Below, one piece after another: positions 23,204 through 33,362 of a DNA stretch of 64,000 bases. The stretch spans positions 15,602,105 to 15,666,104 of the forward strand of contig CM119267.1 in the NCBI GenBank assembly GCA_051294375.1, written 5' to 3'. The first letter of the stretch is position 1. Each line of letters opens with the position of its first letter. The translations under genes were made by a program, and so were the position numbers. The DNA comes from Paraspadella gotoi. Its lineage: Eukaryota > Chaetognatha. The notes under the pieces were generated by a model. The model saw nothing but the letters and a program-made list of their open reading frames with translations, was not told the origin of the DNA and searched no databases.

Positions 23204-25743
23204 TCATTTAAAATTAAAGGAATAATCAGCTTCGCTTTCTAAAGGACGAAAATCGAGCGTCGTGGCATCAGAAGTCGGAGACGTCGACAAAAGATTGACC
23301 CCTGACATAGAGACGCTAATGTTTTCTTTATTAGACGAAAAATCTTTGATTGACACCGAAGTGGTTGCATCCTGATCGTCTTTCGGCCTTGCTTCAACGA
23401 CCTTGACGTCGATTCCAGACTGAGAAATAAGATCGGTAAGCAATCTCCGGGCGTGAGTGTGTTGGCGTTGTAACTCTTTAAGTTCGTCTTCGAAATCGAT
23501 AGCCATGTTGGATTTTAAAGAGGACACAGTCGTCTCCACGTTAAAAGGGGGCGACGGACAGTTTCTTCCAACGCTTTCCTTCAAATTTAGAAGAGACGGT
23601 TCAGTAGTAGATAACGGAGGATCGAATTCTTTTTGGTACTCAAATAAAGAAGCTGCTTCTGAATTGGTCACAACCTCTTTCGGACGAAAAGATAGAAACG
23701 TATCTTGCGTATTAGGCAAAGTTGTTTCAGAAGCTGCCAATTGGTTTTGCAATTGTCGACCGATCGGAAAAGATGAGCCGATAGAATCGAGTAAAGAGAC
23801 ACGGGGTTCGCTCGTTTGAGTATTGGCAGAATTTTCAGGAACGAACGTTTGGCGTTCTGAGTTATGAGATCCAAGAAGTTTCAAATCATTTAGGCGTTGT
23901 TGAGCGTCCTGCTGCTGCAAGGTCAAACTTTGTATTTGAAGCTCTAACCGTTTAATGCTATCGGGAGGGTCGTTTACCTTTGCTTGACGTTTCGGCGCTG
24001 AATTTCTTTGTAAAACCTGGTCAAGAACCTGGGAATCGAACTTCGAAACGCGTGTCGACGAAGTAACGAGTGGATGAGTTCCATTATTTGCAATGTTTAC
24101 GGAAGAGTTTTCACGGAAAGGAAGGCTAATTAAGGTTCTTTCTCGGGGGGAAGGTAGAGAAATTGGAACGTCGGACGTTTTACAAGATGCGTATTGGCCA
24201 CAGGATAAAACGACCTCGGGAGAACGATTCCGTCCATACGAAAATAGATTCGCTGTAGCCTCTTCACCTACGATAATAGATAAAATCACAAGTAATGCAG
24301 ATTGAAAAAAAAACCGATGACACTAAAAGCTTGGTGATGCTTTTGCTTTTTTAAATCTTTTTCTTACGAACCTGAAAAAGGTATCAGCTCTTGCCTTTGA
24401 AACTCTTCGGGATCCGTTGCCAGTTTCTTTCTGGTCATCGCCGCTTGGCAAGCAGTCAACTGTTGCAGTTTTTCTGACGGGCTATTCTTCATTTTCTGAA
24501 CCACCGACTGCATCGCAGTGGGAGATACACTATTCACAAACGCGGAAACTTCGCGTAATGGTTGCAGCATTGACGCCTCTAACGCTGAACGCCTCGTCGC
24601 CAAATCGAGGACGGCCGCGAATCTGTCCATCTTCAACCTTAACTCCTTTATCCCGTCTTCTTGACGTTTGTATATCTGCTCGAAGCATTGACGCATTTCC
24701 TTTTGCTCCTCACGAATGGAGAGAACGTCGGCCGTCAGCAAATCCAAAAATGTCTTCATCCCGTCCGCCTCGGTCTCTTTTTGATGAATTTTTTGAGCGG
24801 CAGCTTCAATTTGCTTTCTTAATTCTATAATTTCACGTTTGGCTTTCTTAATTTCTGCGCGAACGTCGTCATCGACGGTTCTGACCGGAGAGCTCGAAGA
24901 CGTTTTCGAATTAAAAACTTCGTCTTCGCCGTCATTAATAACTTTCTCAATTTTATCGATCATTTCTAAGGGGAGACTCCCCTTTGCCTTTTTTTCCTTT
25001 TCAGCCGAGAGAGGGCGCTCAGGCAGCATTTCGTCAGTTAAATCAGTCCGGTTTAAGCAATCGGGTTCAGAAATGATTCCACGAGACGGAGCTCGATCTC
25101 CGACCACTAAGTCGGGCTCCGGAGTCGTGGACGTAAGAACCTCGTTTTTGTTTGATTCAAGGGTGGGGGCCTGAGTAAAGCTCGCGAGTCCATAGATTCG
25201 ACGAGGGCGAGTCGACCTCGTTTTGCCATCCTCTTTCGACGATGTGGCAAAAAGTTCCTTGACGATGTCGCCGCCGCCGAGAAAAGCCTTGAACTCCTTC
25301 TCATCGCACAAGATCTCTTGTAAAATCCCGCTCTTGTTGGGTCGCCCTGTGTTCTTGGGAGTATCTCCGAGCAGGCGAGAGGCGCGAGCAATAGCCTTCT
25401 CCTCCTCCTGCAGGCGGACGACTTCCAGATTGCGGCTCTTGAAGGAATCCTTACGGCGCTCTCGTTCACGAGGGGACAGTTTAAACTCTTCAAAATCGGT
25501 GTTCCAGGTGTCATTCCACGATGGTCGTCGCTTAATGCGTTCGGAACGGGGACGACTCTTATCGTCATCGGATCGAGGCTCCGACCTCGTCTGGCTCAAC
25601 GCCGATTTGGGCCTTGTAGGCTTCTTCGCTACCCTTTTCGATTTGGCCGAGTTTTGGGATGACTGCGAAAGGCGAAGGCCGCTAAGGCTGCGATATTTGT
25701 GCGGCTTGAGGCCGGTGCCTGATAATTCCGAGTTCGTACTCAT
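23204..25743 (-). CDS. SPICE1: SPICE1-like spindle and centriole protein
   Basis: Two exons, 25743-24372 and 24267-23204, give 811 residues (human 855). Family landmarks are the WNDTWNTDFEEFKLSP region near residue 75 (the vertebrate counterpart has a W-x-N-T-V-T-D-L motif), the GILQEILCDEKEF helix near 140 followed by KELF, and a coiled coil near 300-400 containing FLDLLTADVLSIREE. A second coiled coil lies near residue 565. The rest is Ser/Arg/Lys-rich and disordered. SPICE1 is needed for centriole duplication and spindle architecture. The gene sits between PCCA (306 bp upstream) and MROH1 (125 bp downstream). The call rests on three short matches, so it is less certain than the neighbours. 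Confidence 0.75.
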
Positions 25744-26049
25744 TTGACTTTTATTATTGTTTCACTTCAGTTGCCTAAAGGGTTAAAAGATTTTGGTTTA
25801 TCTTATTTATAAGCGCGTGAACAATAAAATAAATGCAGGGAATGTCGAAATATTTGTTAACAAAATTAATAATCACCGAATGAAGAATAAAAAAAAAACA
25901 CAAAAAAATACGAACGAGATAATCAGTCAACTGTACATAAAAATAATCAGCAATATGCACGAACCGCATTTGTTTTTTTATATTTTTTTAAGTTAAGACT
26001 AGCAGTATGCCTATCTTTGTGACCGGCAAACAAAAAGAGATTCTTTCCC
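25744..26049. other. Spacer between PCCA and SPICE1
   Basis: 306 bp, AT-rich, with no gene. A CCTTTAG acceptor-like site occurs about 33 nt before the SPICE1 start codon. Confidence 0.4.
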
Positions 26050-29000
26050 TCATTTGTCTTCCATTTCCATGATCAAGTCGTCCTCGCCGACTTGATCTCC
26101 GACCTTGACGTGAACTTTCTTGACGACGCCAGATTTTTGAGCGACGAGCGAGTTTTGCATCTTCATCGCTTCAACGACGACGACCTCCATGCCCTCGGCG
26201 ACGCGATCGCCGACGGCGACGGCCACGCTCTTGATAATACCCGGCATGGGGGACAACAAAACTTTGCCCATGTCAATCTTGGGTTTCTCCGGCATAAACT
26301 TTTTTAGCCTTGCGAACCTTTCTTCGAGGATCTTGACTCGGAAAATGGTGCCCATGTACTGAAGGGAGATGGCGCCGCAATGGTCGTTGGATATCAGTTG
26401 CATCGCCGTCGTGCCCGCGGACTTGAGATCGATGATAGGGTCGGCGAAGTTGATGACGTCGTCAATGATGATCGGATAAGAATCGCCATCGTGTACAACT
26501 TTGAAGGAGCCATCATCTACGTGGACGGTAAGGTCTTTGTTTTCTAATCCCGCGACAGAAACGTTGAGACGCCACTTGTAACGTCGCGAGTTGTTAATGG
26601 GGCTTCTCGATTGGTCGATGAATGAGGACTGTCGAAGAGAGTCCTTGACGAAGATGCTCGCGGCGACTGATTCGAGATTCTTGGTCTCCGGGATGGAAAG
26701 CTGTTTTCCCTGGAAGCCCTCAGGATAAACATCGGGCAAATAGTTAGTCGTAACTTGGCCCGCAACAAATTTAGCTTCAGTCACGATGTCACGGAGAAGA
26801 GGAATGTTGTGGGTCACCCCGCGAATCACGTAGGAGTCCAAAGCCTAGACGGTTTGGGAAACAACAAAAGCATAGCTGAGATATATGACGAATACTGTAA
26901 AAATAACATTTTCACAATATAAACACGAATATACCAGATACCAAAGATTTATCGAAATACCTTTGTCATTATTTTTAAGGCTTCATTTCTGGATTCTCCA
27001 TACGTAATCAATTTGCAAATCATTGGATCGTAGAAAACGGAAATTTCTGATCCTTCGGTGATTCCGCTGTCGCACCTAACCCCTAAGAGAAATTATACTA
27101 TATACATACACATTACACAATATATGTAATGTATGCAACATACAGGTACATGTGTCTTGAGCTTTTTAACACTTCTTAAAATTTACAAGTGAACCGATAA
27201 AATTTACCGGGAGTAGAGTCCGGCTCTTTGTACTTAAGTAGCCTTCCGACAGAGGGCAATCCGAAATTCTTGGTTGGATCTTCGGCGTAGACGCGACTTT
27301 CGACAGACCAACCGTGAATCTTTATGTCGGATTGTTTGTGCTTGAGTGGATGACCTTTGGCTACCCGGAGCATTTGGTGTACAAGATCGATGCCTGTGGC
27401 GAATGTCATAAAAATTGTTTCGACTTTCGACAATGCTTTGTATTTTCCTTGTTTGTTCGAATATGTTAGACAAGAGAATTAAATCTTTAATTACTTAATA
27501 ATAATATTTCATATGATGATGAAACTTTCATTGAAAGTAATAATAATTACCCGTGATGGCCTCGGAAATTGGGTGTTCGACCTGAAGACGAGTGTTGATT
27601 TCGAGGAAATAAAAGTTTTTGTCGCCGTCAACAAGAAACTCGCAAGTTCCGGCCGAATCATACTTGACGGCGCGAGCGAGCGCCACTGCTTCCTCTCCCA
27701 TGCGGCGACGAAGACTAAAAAAAGTACGAACCAATGAGGAATTTAATAAACCGCTCCCTGTTTCTTCATATTTTACTAATAATAAGATATTAAGCCATAA
27801 AAGAATAAACGAACCCCATTCACAGTCACTAATCAAGTATTTACTCAGGGTCCACAAAAGGAGAAGGCGCTTCCTCGATAACTTTTTGGTTTCTCCGCTG
27901 AATCGAACAGTCACGTTCGTTCAAATAGATGTAGTTTCCGTGTTTATCGCCGATGAGCTGTCGTTTGATGGAAAATTATACGACAGTGTGTAATATTTAA
28001 AGCATACCTTATCTAAAAATATTAAATATTATATAATATAATATAATAATATTTAAAATCAACCTTAACCTAAAGACTTGGCAGAATAAGCTCTTTGTTT
28101 TTTGTTTTAAAAATTTTGTCATTTTTCACCGCAAAAGTGGTATGGGTAGGTGTAGCCGCACTCAATGGGGTGAGCCAGAAATGTAAAGCGAGTACAGGAT
28201 CAAACGAAAATTGTAACATTTTTAAGTATACTTTAAACTGACAAAATTTTTTAATATGGCTCTATACCCTAGTAATTAATTTTTATGAAAATTTTTATAA
28301 TATTTATAGATAAAAAATGGGAAAAATTTTTGGGGAAAAATATTAAGTTTTAAGACCAGATGTAGATAGCTCAAGTTGTCTACACAAGGCACAATTTATT
28401 TGTATGATAAGTGGGTCAAAAATAAGAAAAACTATAAAAAATCATCTTTCGATGATTTTATCAGTTTTTTATAAGTAAGAATATTTAAAAGCTGTAATTA
28501 TATTTTTTTTAGAATTCATTAAAAAAATTAGATTTCAATTTTTTTTCTATATAGTTACATGATAATTTTAATTAGTACCCTGGGGAAAAAGCATTTTTAA
28601 AGAAATATTTTTTAATACTATAATCTATGATCATGATAGATTATTTTAATGCTGTATAAATTGGCATTTAAATTTGATCGGCTATGGATTTACTTAAAAC
28701 GTGGACACACCTGAATTTCAATGTGCCTCGGATTCCATATATACTTTTCGATGAGCATACGATCATCGCCGAAACTGCTTGCGGCTTCTTGCGAAGACAG
28801 CTTGAAACCCTCGCGACATTCGTCGTCGTTCCACGCGATTCTCATTCCTTTATTTCAAAATATATATATATATATATATATAATAATATATATTTTTAAA
28901 AATATGGCTGGGAATTATGTTACGAAATGGGTCAAAGGAAACTTTCAATCGCCAAGTTTTGTTCATGTTTTTATCAATAAATATATTTCAAATCTTTTCC

Positions 29001-30171
29001 ATTATGGAATCTTATAAATTTATTACAATGGTTAATGTTTTGGTTATATGGCAACACATTCACGGTCGCTAACGTTAACTTCATTATTCAAAACCCCCAA
29101 AAAATATGCATGTAAAAATAATTAACAAAAACAGGTAATACATATGTATAAATGTCAAATCATCCTCACTTGTAGTAGTAGTAGTAGTCACAACAGTACT
29201 GATCCATGTAAGGGAGCTAATGGTTGCATGGTTGGTTGCATCAAAAGTTCATTCCTTATATCCATACTTCGTACTTACTAATCCCAATTTACTTATTAAT
29301 AATCACCTTTTCCGCCGCCGCCGGCTGAAGCCTTGATCATGACCGGATACCCAATCTCATTTGAGACTTTTATAGCAGCGTCGGCGTCAGGCACGAGCCC
29401 GTCGAAACCGGGAATGCAACTGATTTTGGCCTCATTGGCGATGCGTTTGCTCTCGATCTTGTCGCCCATAGACGAAATGGCCTTAGAGTTAGGGCCGACA
29501 AAAGCGACGCCAAGATCCTCCAATTTCTTCGCAAAAACTGAGGAAAACCATTTTTGTTTGGTTTGCTCAAATTTCTCAAGACTAATTAGACCGACTAACC
29601 GGTGTTTTCAGATAAGAATCCGTATCCAGGATGGACAGCTTCCGCCCCAGTCTTTTTTACAGCTTGCAATACGTTTTCCATTTTAAGGTAAGAATCCAAA
29701 GCCAGTGCGGGACCGACGCAAACCGCCTCATCGGCCATCTTTACGTGACGGGAGAACGCATCAGGTTCACTAAAAATATTAAATGACGACGGATGTTTTA
29801 AACAGTAAGTTATAATTATATTCTGCAAAACAATATTTCCCCCCCAATTTTACTTGCCTGTAAATTGCCACAGTTTTTATACCCATCTTCCTGCAAGTGA
29901 GGATTACGCGGCAAGCGATTTCTCCCCGATTCGCTATGAGCACTTTTTTGAAAGCAGGTTCTTTGGGATCAATCGGATCGGCAAAGTAGAAAGAGTCATG
30001 ATTTGGCCATGTTCGGGCCGCGCTGGGCGCCATCGCCGGGCTCGTCGCGGTCGCCGCGCTGGCGCAACGCGCGTTCACTCGCGACACGCAGATTGCGATG
30101 GCCGACCGAGGATCGCGAGCCCAGGCGCCGCCCCGGGCAAGGAGAGCGGATCGGGGGATGCGCGACAACAT
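26050..30171 (-). CDS. PCCA: PCCA, propionyl-CoA carboxylase alpha subunit (mitochondrial)
   Basis: Nine exons: 30171-29858, 29769-29600, 29537-29307, 28847-28711, 27957-27845, 27714-27551, 27393-27208, 27082-26961, 26844-26050. The product has 743 residues (human 728). Domains in order: an Ala/Arg/Ser-rich mitochondrial presequence (about 1-70), biotin carboxylase starting [15 protein letters not shown], the ATP-binding glycine loop [29 protein letters not shown] and [11 protein letters not shown], a linker domain, and a C-terminal biotinyl domain with VEAMKMQ; the biotin lysine is residue 707. It fixes bicarbonate on biotin for propionyl-CoA carboxylation in branched amino-acid and odd-chain lipid breakdown. 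The beta subunit is not in the window. The first intron (29770-29857) has a GC donor. Exon 1 is strikingly GC-rich. Confidence 0.97.
27958..28710. other. Long AT-rich intron of PCCA
   Basis: 753 bp between the CSIQRRN exon and the RHIEIQ exon. It is AT-rich with no open frame of note. The neighbouring intron (28848-29306) holds an (AT)n run at 28861-28883 and a (GTA)n run at 29172-29188. Confidence 0.5.
28861..28883. repeat. (AT)n microsatellite
   Basis: An uninterrupted run of alternating T and A in a PCCA intron. Confidence 0.9.
29172..29188. repeat. (GTA)n microsatellite
   Basis: Five to six GTA units in the same PCCA intron. Confidence 0.85.
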
Positions 30172-30262
30172 GACCACCGCACAGGGAAGTTATTCTCCTT
30201 GCTACGTAAGTGGACGAAAAACATTAGTATTTATGAAAAAATAAAAGAAGAATACAAATGAG

Positions 30263-30679
30263 CTAAGTTGGGAACAAGTGCAGTTCTTTCATTTGCAAAG
30301 GCTTTAAATCAAATCCCTTCAATTCGGGCTTTTTTTCCAAATGCCTTAGATTTTGAAGCTTAGGTTTAAGACCCTCACGCAATTTCGACATTTCTTCCTC
30401 GAGTTTTTGTTGATCTTCTTCCAAAATAGGGCGAATTTCTGACGTGGGAAGTTTGATGAACATGTCGCCGAGACAGACCCAGGTTTTGCCTTTTTTCGCG
30501 ACAGTCCGACCTTTTTCATCAAATGTTCTCTCTTGATTCATCAGGACTCTAAGAGCCTCTCTGTTCTTGTTTCTCCTCTTTTCCAACTCGGTAATGGAAT
30601 GTTTATCGGATAAAATATCTTCGCCCAAAGCTTCGATTCTGCCGAGAAAATCGGCGACCTTTCCAGCGTCGTAAGTCAT
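30263..30679 (-). CDS. PDRG1: PDRG1-like prefoldin-family subunit
   Basis: A single exon encodes 138 residues (human 133). It is a prefoldin beta-type coiled-coil protein: an N-terminal helix with DILSDKHSITELEKRRNKNREALR, a hairpin with VCLGDMFIKLP, a second helix (IRPILEEDQQKLEEEMSKLR), and the C-terminal signature KPELKGFDLKPLQ that is typical of PDRG1. PDRG1 belongs to the R2TP/prefoldin-like chaperone complex that helps assemble RNA polymerases and PIKK kinases. It has a longer hairpin than the human protein (about ten extra residues around ERTFDEKGRTVAKKGK). A CAAAAG acceptor-like site is 4 nt before the ATG. PCCA begins only 91 bp downstream. Confidence 0.9.
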   Translation of the reverse strand: MTYDAGKVADFLGRIEALGEDILSDKHSITELEKRRNKNREALRVLMNQERTFDEKGRTVAKKGKTWVCLGDMFIKLPTSEIRPILEEDQQKLEEEMSKLREGLKPKLQNLRHLEKKPELKGFDLKPLQMKELHLFPT

Positions 30680-31005
30680 GATTCTTTTGAAATGAAAATT
30701 TAAAAAAAAGAAGGATTATGACGTGTATAACACCCGCAAAAAGTAGAATTAAGTAAATTATCCAATAACCAAAGAACGAAAAAAATTTGATATAGGAAAG
30801 AATCGTGGCAGATGAAGTAAAAAATGTGATCACAGAATACCTTTTTTCCCTGAAAATCAAATTTTAAGAAACGCCTTACAATCGAACAATTAAGTAAGTG
30901 TTGCAAGTTTTAACGTAAAACTTGTCATGTGCAGTAAATTCTTTGTTTTTATTGGCATAAGTACGAATTCCAGGCGTTATAGAATCGGTTTCAAAAAATC
31001 CGATA
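30680..31005. other. Spacer between the hexosaminidase gene and PDRG1
   Basis: 326 bp, AT-rich. An AATAAA on the minus strand (30948-30953) lies about 53 nt past the hexosaminidase stop. No gene is seen. Confidence 0.45.
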
Positions 31006-33060
31006 TTATTTTTTCAACGTGTCCCTGCAGAATCCAGGTCCGGTGATGGGCGTGTAACTGATTCCTCGTCGATCGAGTCGGCACTGCATCTCGTCGACAC
31101 GGGACATAACGTCATCGAAGTCGGTGACGGTCTCCGAACTCCAAAGACGCTCGGCCACGAAGAATGCCGCCGGCCAAATATTCGATAATACTATATCGTT
31201 GTTAGTGTATTCCGCCCACAAGCAAGCTAAACCGTGTCAAAAAGTGTTAAAAAATAAATGTATATCTTTAAAATTCAGGAGTTATTACCTTCACCACCCA
31301 TGACCAGTGCCTTCTCTTTCATCGTTCCGTTAAAATTTGTAGGATCCGCTTTGTAATAATCTTTAAGGTAGTTAAAGGAGTACGGATTTGCTCGATAATT
31401 TAGATACCAGGGCGAAGACAAAATTGCTCGGTGACCTAGGATAAAAACAATAAGAAGTGAGGAACAAAGCTAGAGAAAACAATATCAATCATTCAACTAC
31501 TACGGTTAAACTACCTCATAATTGTCGTTAATAGCCAAGGTTACCATCTTACCATCACATACCAGTTTTTGTAACGTTCTTTAATGTGTTATTGTAATCC
31601 CCAAGCCATATTTGGACCACAGTATTTTCTGGAAACTTGACCCCATGCAACAAAGGATCTTGCCATGTGATTAGGCTAAAACAAACGATTTTTTTACAAA
31701 TCTATGTATGTAAATATTTGTAAAAAATTATCTCCTGTCCAACCTACCTGAATTTAGAATCGCTCAAGATGCTAATAATCTTGTCGAAGTAATATTCCTC
31801 CAGCTGTCCATTGGTGGTGAAATTTTTTAACTTCATAAATTCTTGAACTTGAGGATTACTCTGCCAACATTTAAAATCCGTTTCATCTCCGCCAATGTGA
31901 AAAAAATCATCCGCAAAGACTCTTCGCCATTCATTTGAGAGTTTTTTCAAGACATCGAAAGTGTAATCTTTCGCCGGATTTAGCAATTGGAAGGAACCGT
32001 CCGGTTTTCCTTCGCTGTAACAGGGCGTCAATAAATCCGGCAGGCCAATGCGCCAAGATCCCGTATGTCCTGTGACAAAACAACAGGTAAACTTAACAAG
32101 CAAACCAATTTTTATGCTAAAACAAACCTGGAGTGTCAAACTCGGGAACGACTCGAATTCCTCTTCGACGAGCATATTCGACGATCTCAGCCACATCCGA
32201 CTGAATGATGCAAGTCAAATTCTGTTTTCAAATATCCCCGAGTATGACCTAACTAAATCGAACCTGCGAATACACGAAATTGGCATCGTACGCTCCGTTG
32301 GTTAAATTGGGAAAAGTAGTGCTGGCGTATGGAAACGATTGGTCGTCAACGATGTGCCAATGAAAGACGTTTAGCTTTGCAAAGGACATAGCGTCCAAGT
32401 TGGAGAGCAGGTTACGCTGAAGAAGAAGGTAAAAAATGAAGCGATGCCCGTAGAGAAGGAAGAGGAGCGTCGTGAGGAGCAGAATGACCTTGCTCATTAT
32501 ACAATTTACGGTACCTTCTTAATAAAGTGACGACTGGTATCGAGTAACAACCCTCGGTGAGGAAATCTGGGAAAATCTTCGACGTGTGCCTCCGACACTC
32601 GCAGACAACCGCTGGCCGCGTCTAAGTGGACCATCTGGCTGAAGGTCTCTAAAGCTCGCAAGGCGCCCCACACTTCCGAAGCTTTGACGACGGCTCCGTC
32701 GGCTTTGACCAACAGGGAATAGGCCTCGTTCGACTTTTCGGAGGGATAAACGCCGACGCAAGGGAAGGCCACATTTATGATGAACTTGCGAAGAACTCTC
32801 GTCTCGTTTGCGCAAGAAGAGGGCGATTTCCCAGCGTTGATAAGATGAGAATATCGGGCGACGGCCAAGGGAAGAATATCGCATTCGGCACCGATGGGCA
32901 CGAGAGAGAATTTAGGATCCAACGTCAGCGGATCTTCGACGTATTTTTTCAACATCTGAGGCATTGGTATCGGCTGGCCGACCGACGGTTGTACAGATGT
33001 TGCCATTTTCAATGACAACAATGACAACAAAAAGCAAAAAACGAAGTGACGACCGAGCAT
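31006..33060 (-). CDS. Lysosomal beta-hexosaminidase (GH20, HEXA/HEXB type)
   Basis: Seven exons: 33060-32515, 32416-32264, 32200-32128, 32069-31748, 31675-31563, 31435-31289, 31226-31006. The product has 524 residues (HEXA 529). Residues 1 to about 22 form a signal peptide ([17 protein letters not shown]). An N-terminal GH20b domain is followed by the catalytic barrel with [28 protein letters not shown] and [12 protein letters not shown]. The Asp-Glu pair of GGDE (about residues 319-320) is the catalytic centre, and GGEACLWAEY closes the active site. It removes terminal beta-GlcNAc/GalNAc from glycoconjugates in the lysosome. I chose the ATG that starts the signal peptide; a CTGTAG acceptor-like site precedes it by 24 nt. 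I cannot tell whether it is closer to HEXA or HEXB. Confidence 0.95.
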
Positions 33061-33362
33061 ATTTCTATCTAAAGCTTTTTTTTCTACAGAGGTAAAAATA
33101 AGGCAAGTAGTGAAGATAGTAATGATTTGATCACATACCAAGAGGCGAATTTCTTTTCTTAAAACCTTTTTTAAAGAATATTTTCAAGCAGGCTTACCAC
33201 TTAGCAAACAAAATACATTTTATTAGTTTACTACACTAAGTATATATTTAAATAACTAAACTGTAATAAACATAGCAACAAAAAAATAGGATCTCTTGTG
33301 ATCAAGTTTTTTATCACGAAGGTAAGTGAATGTAAGTTTGGAACACAGTAATAAATCAAAGG
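33061..33362. other. Spacer between GUF1 and the hexosaminidase gene
   Basis: 302 bp, AT-rich. It contains an AATAAA on the minus strand at 33219-33224 and a CTGTAG acceptor-like site before the hexosaminidase ATG. No gene is seen. Confidence 0.4.
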
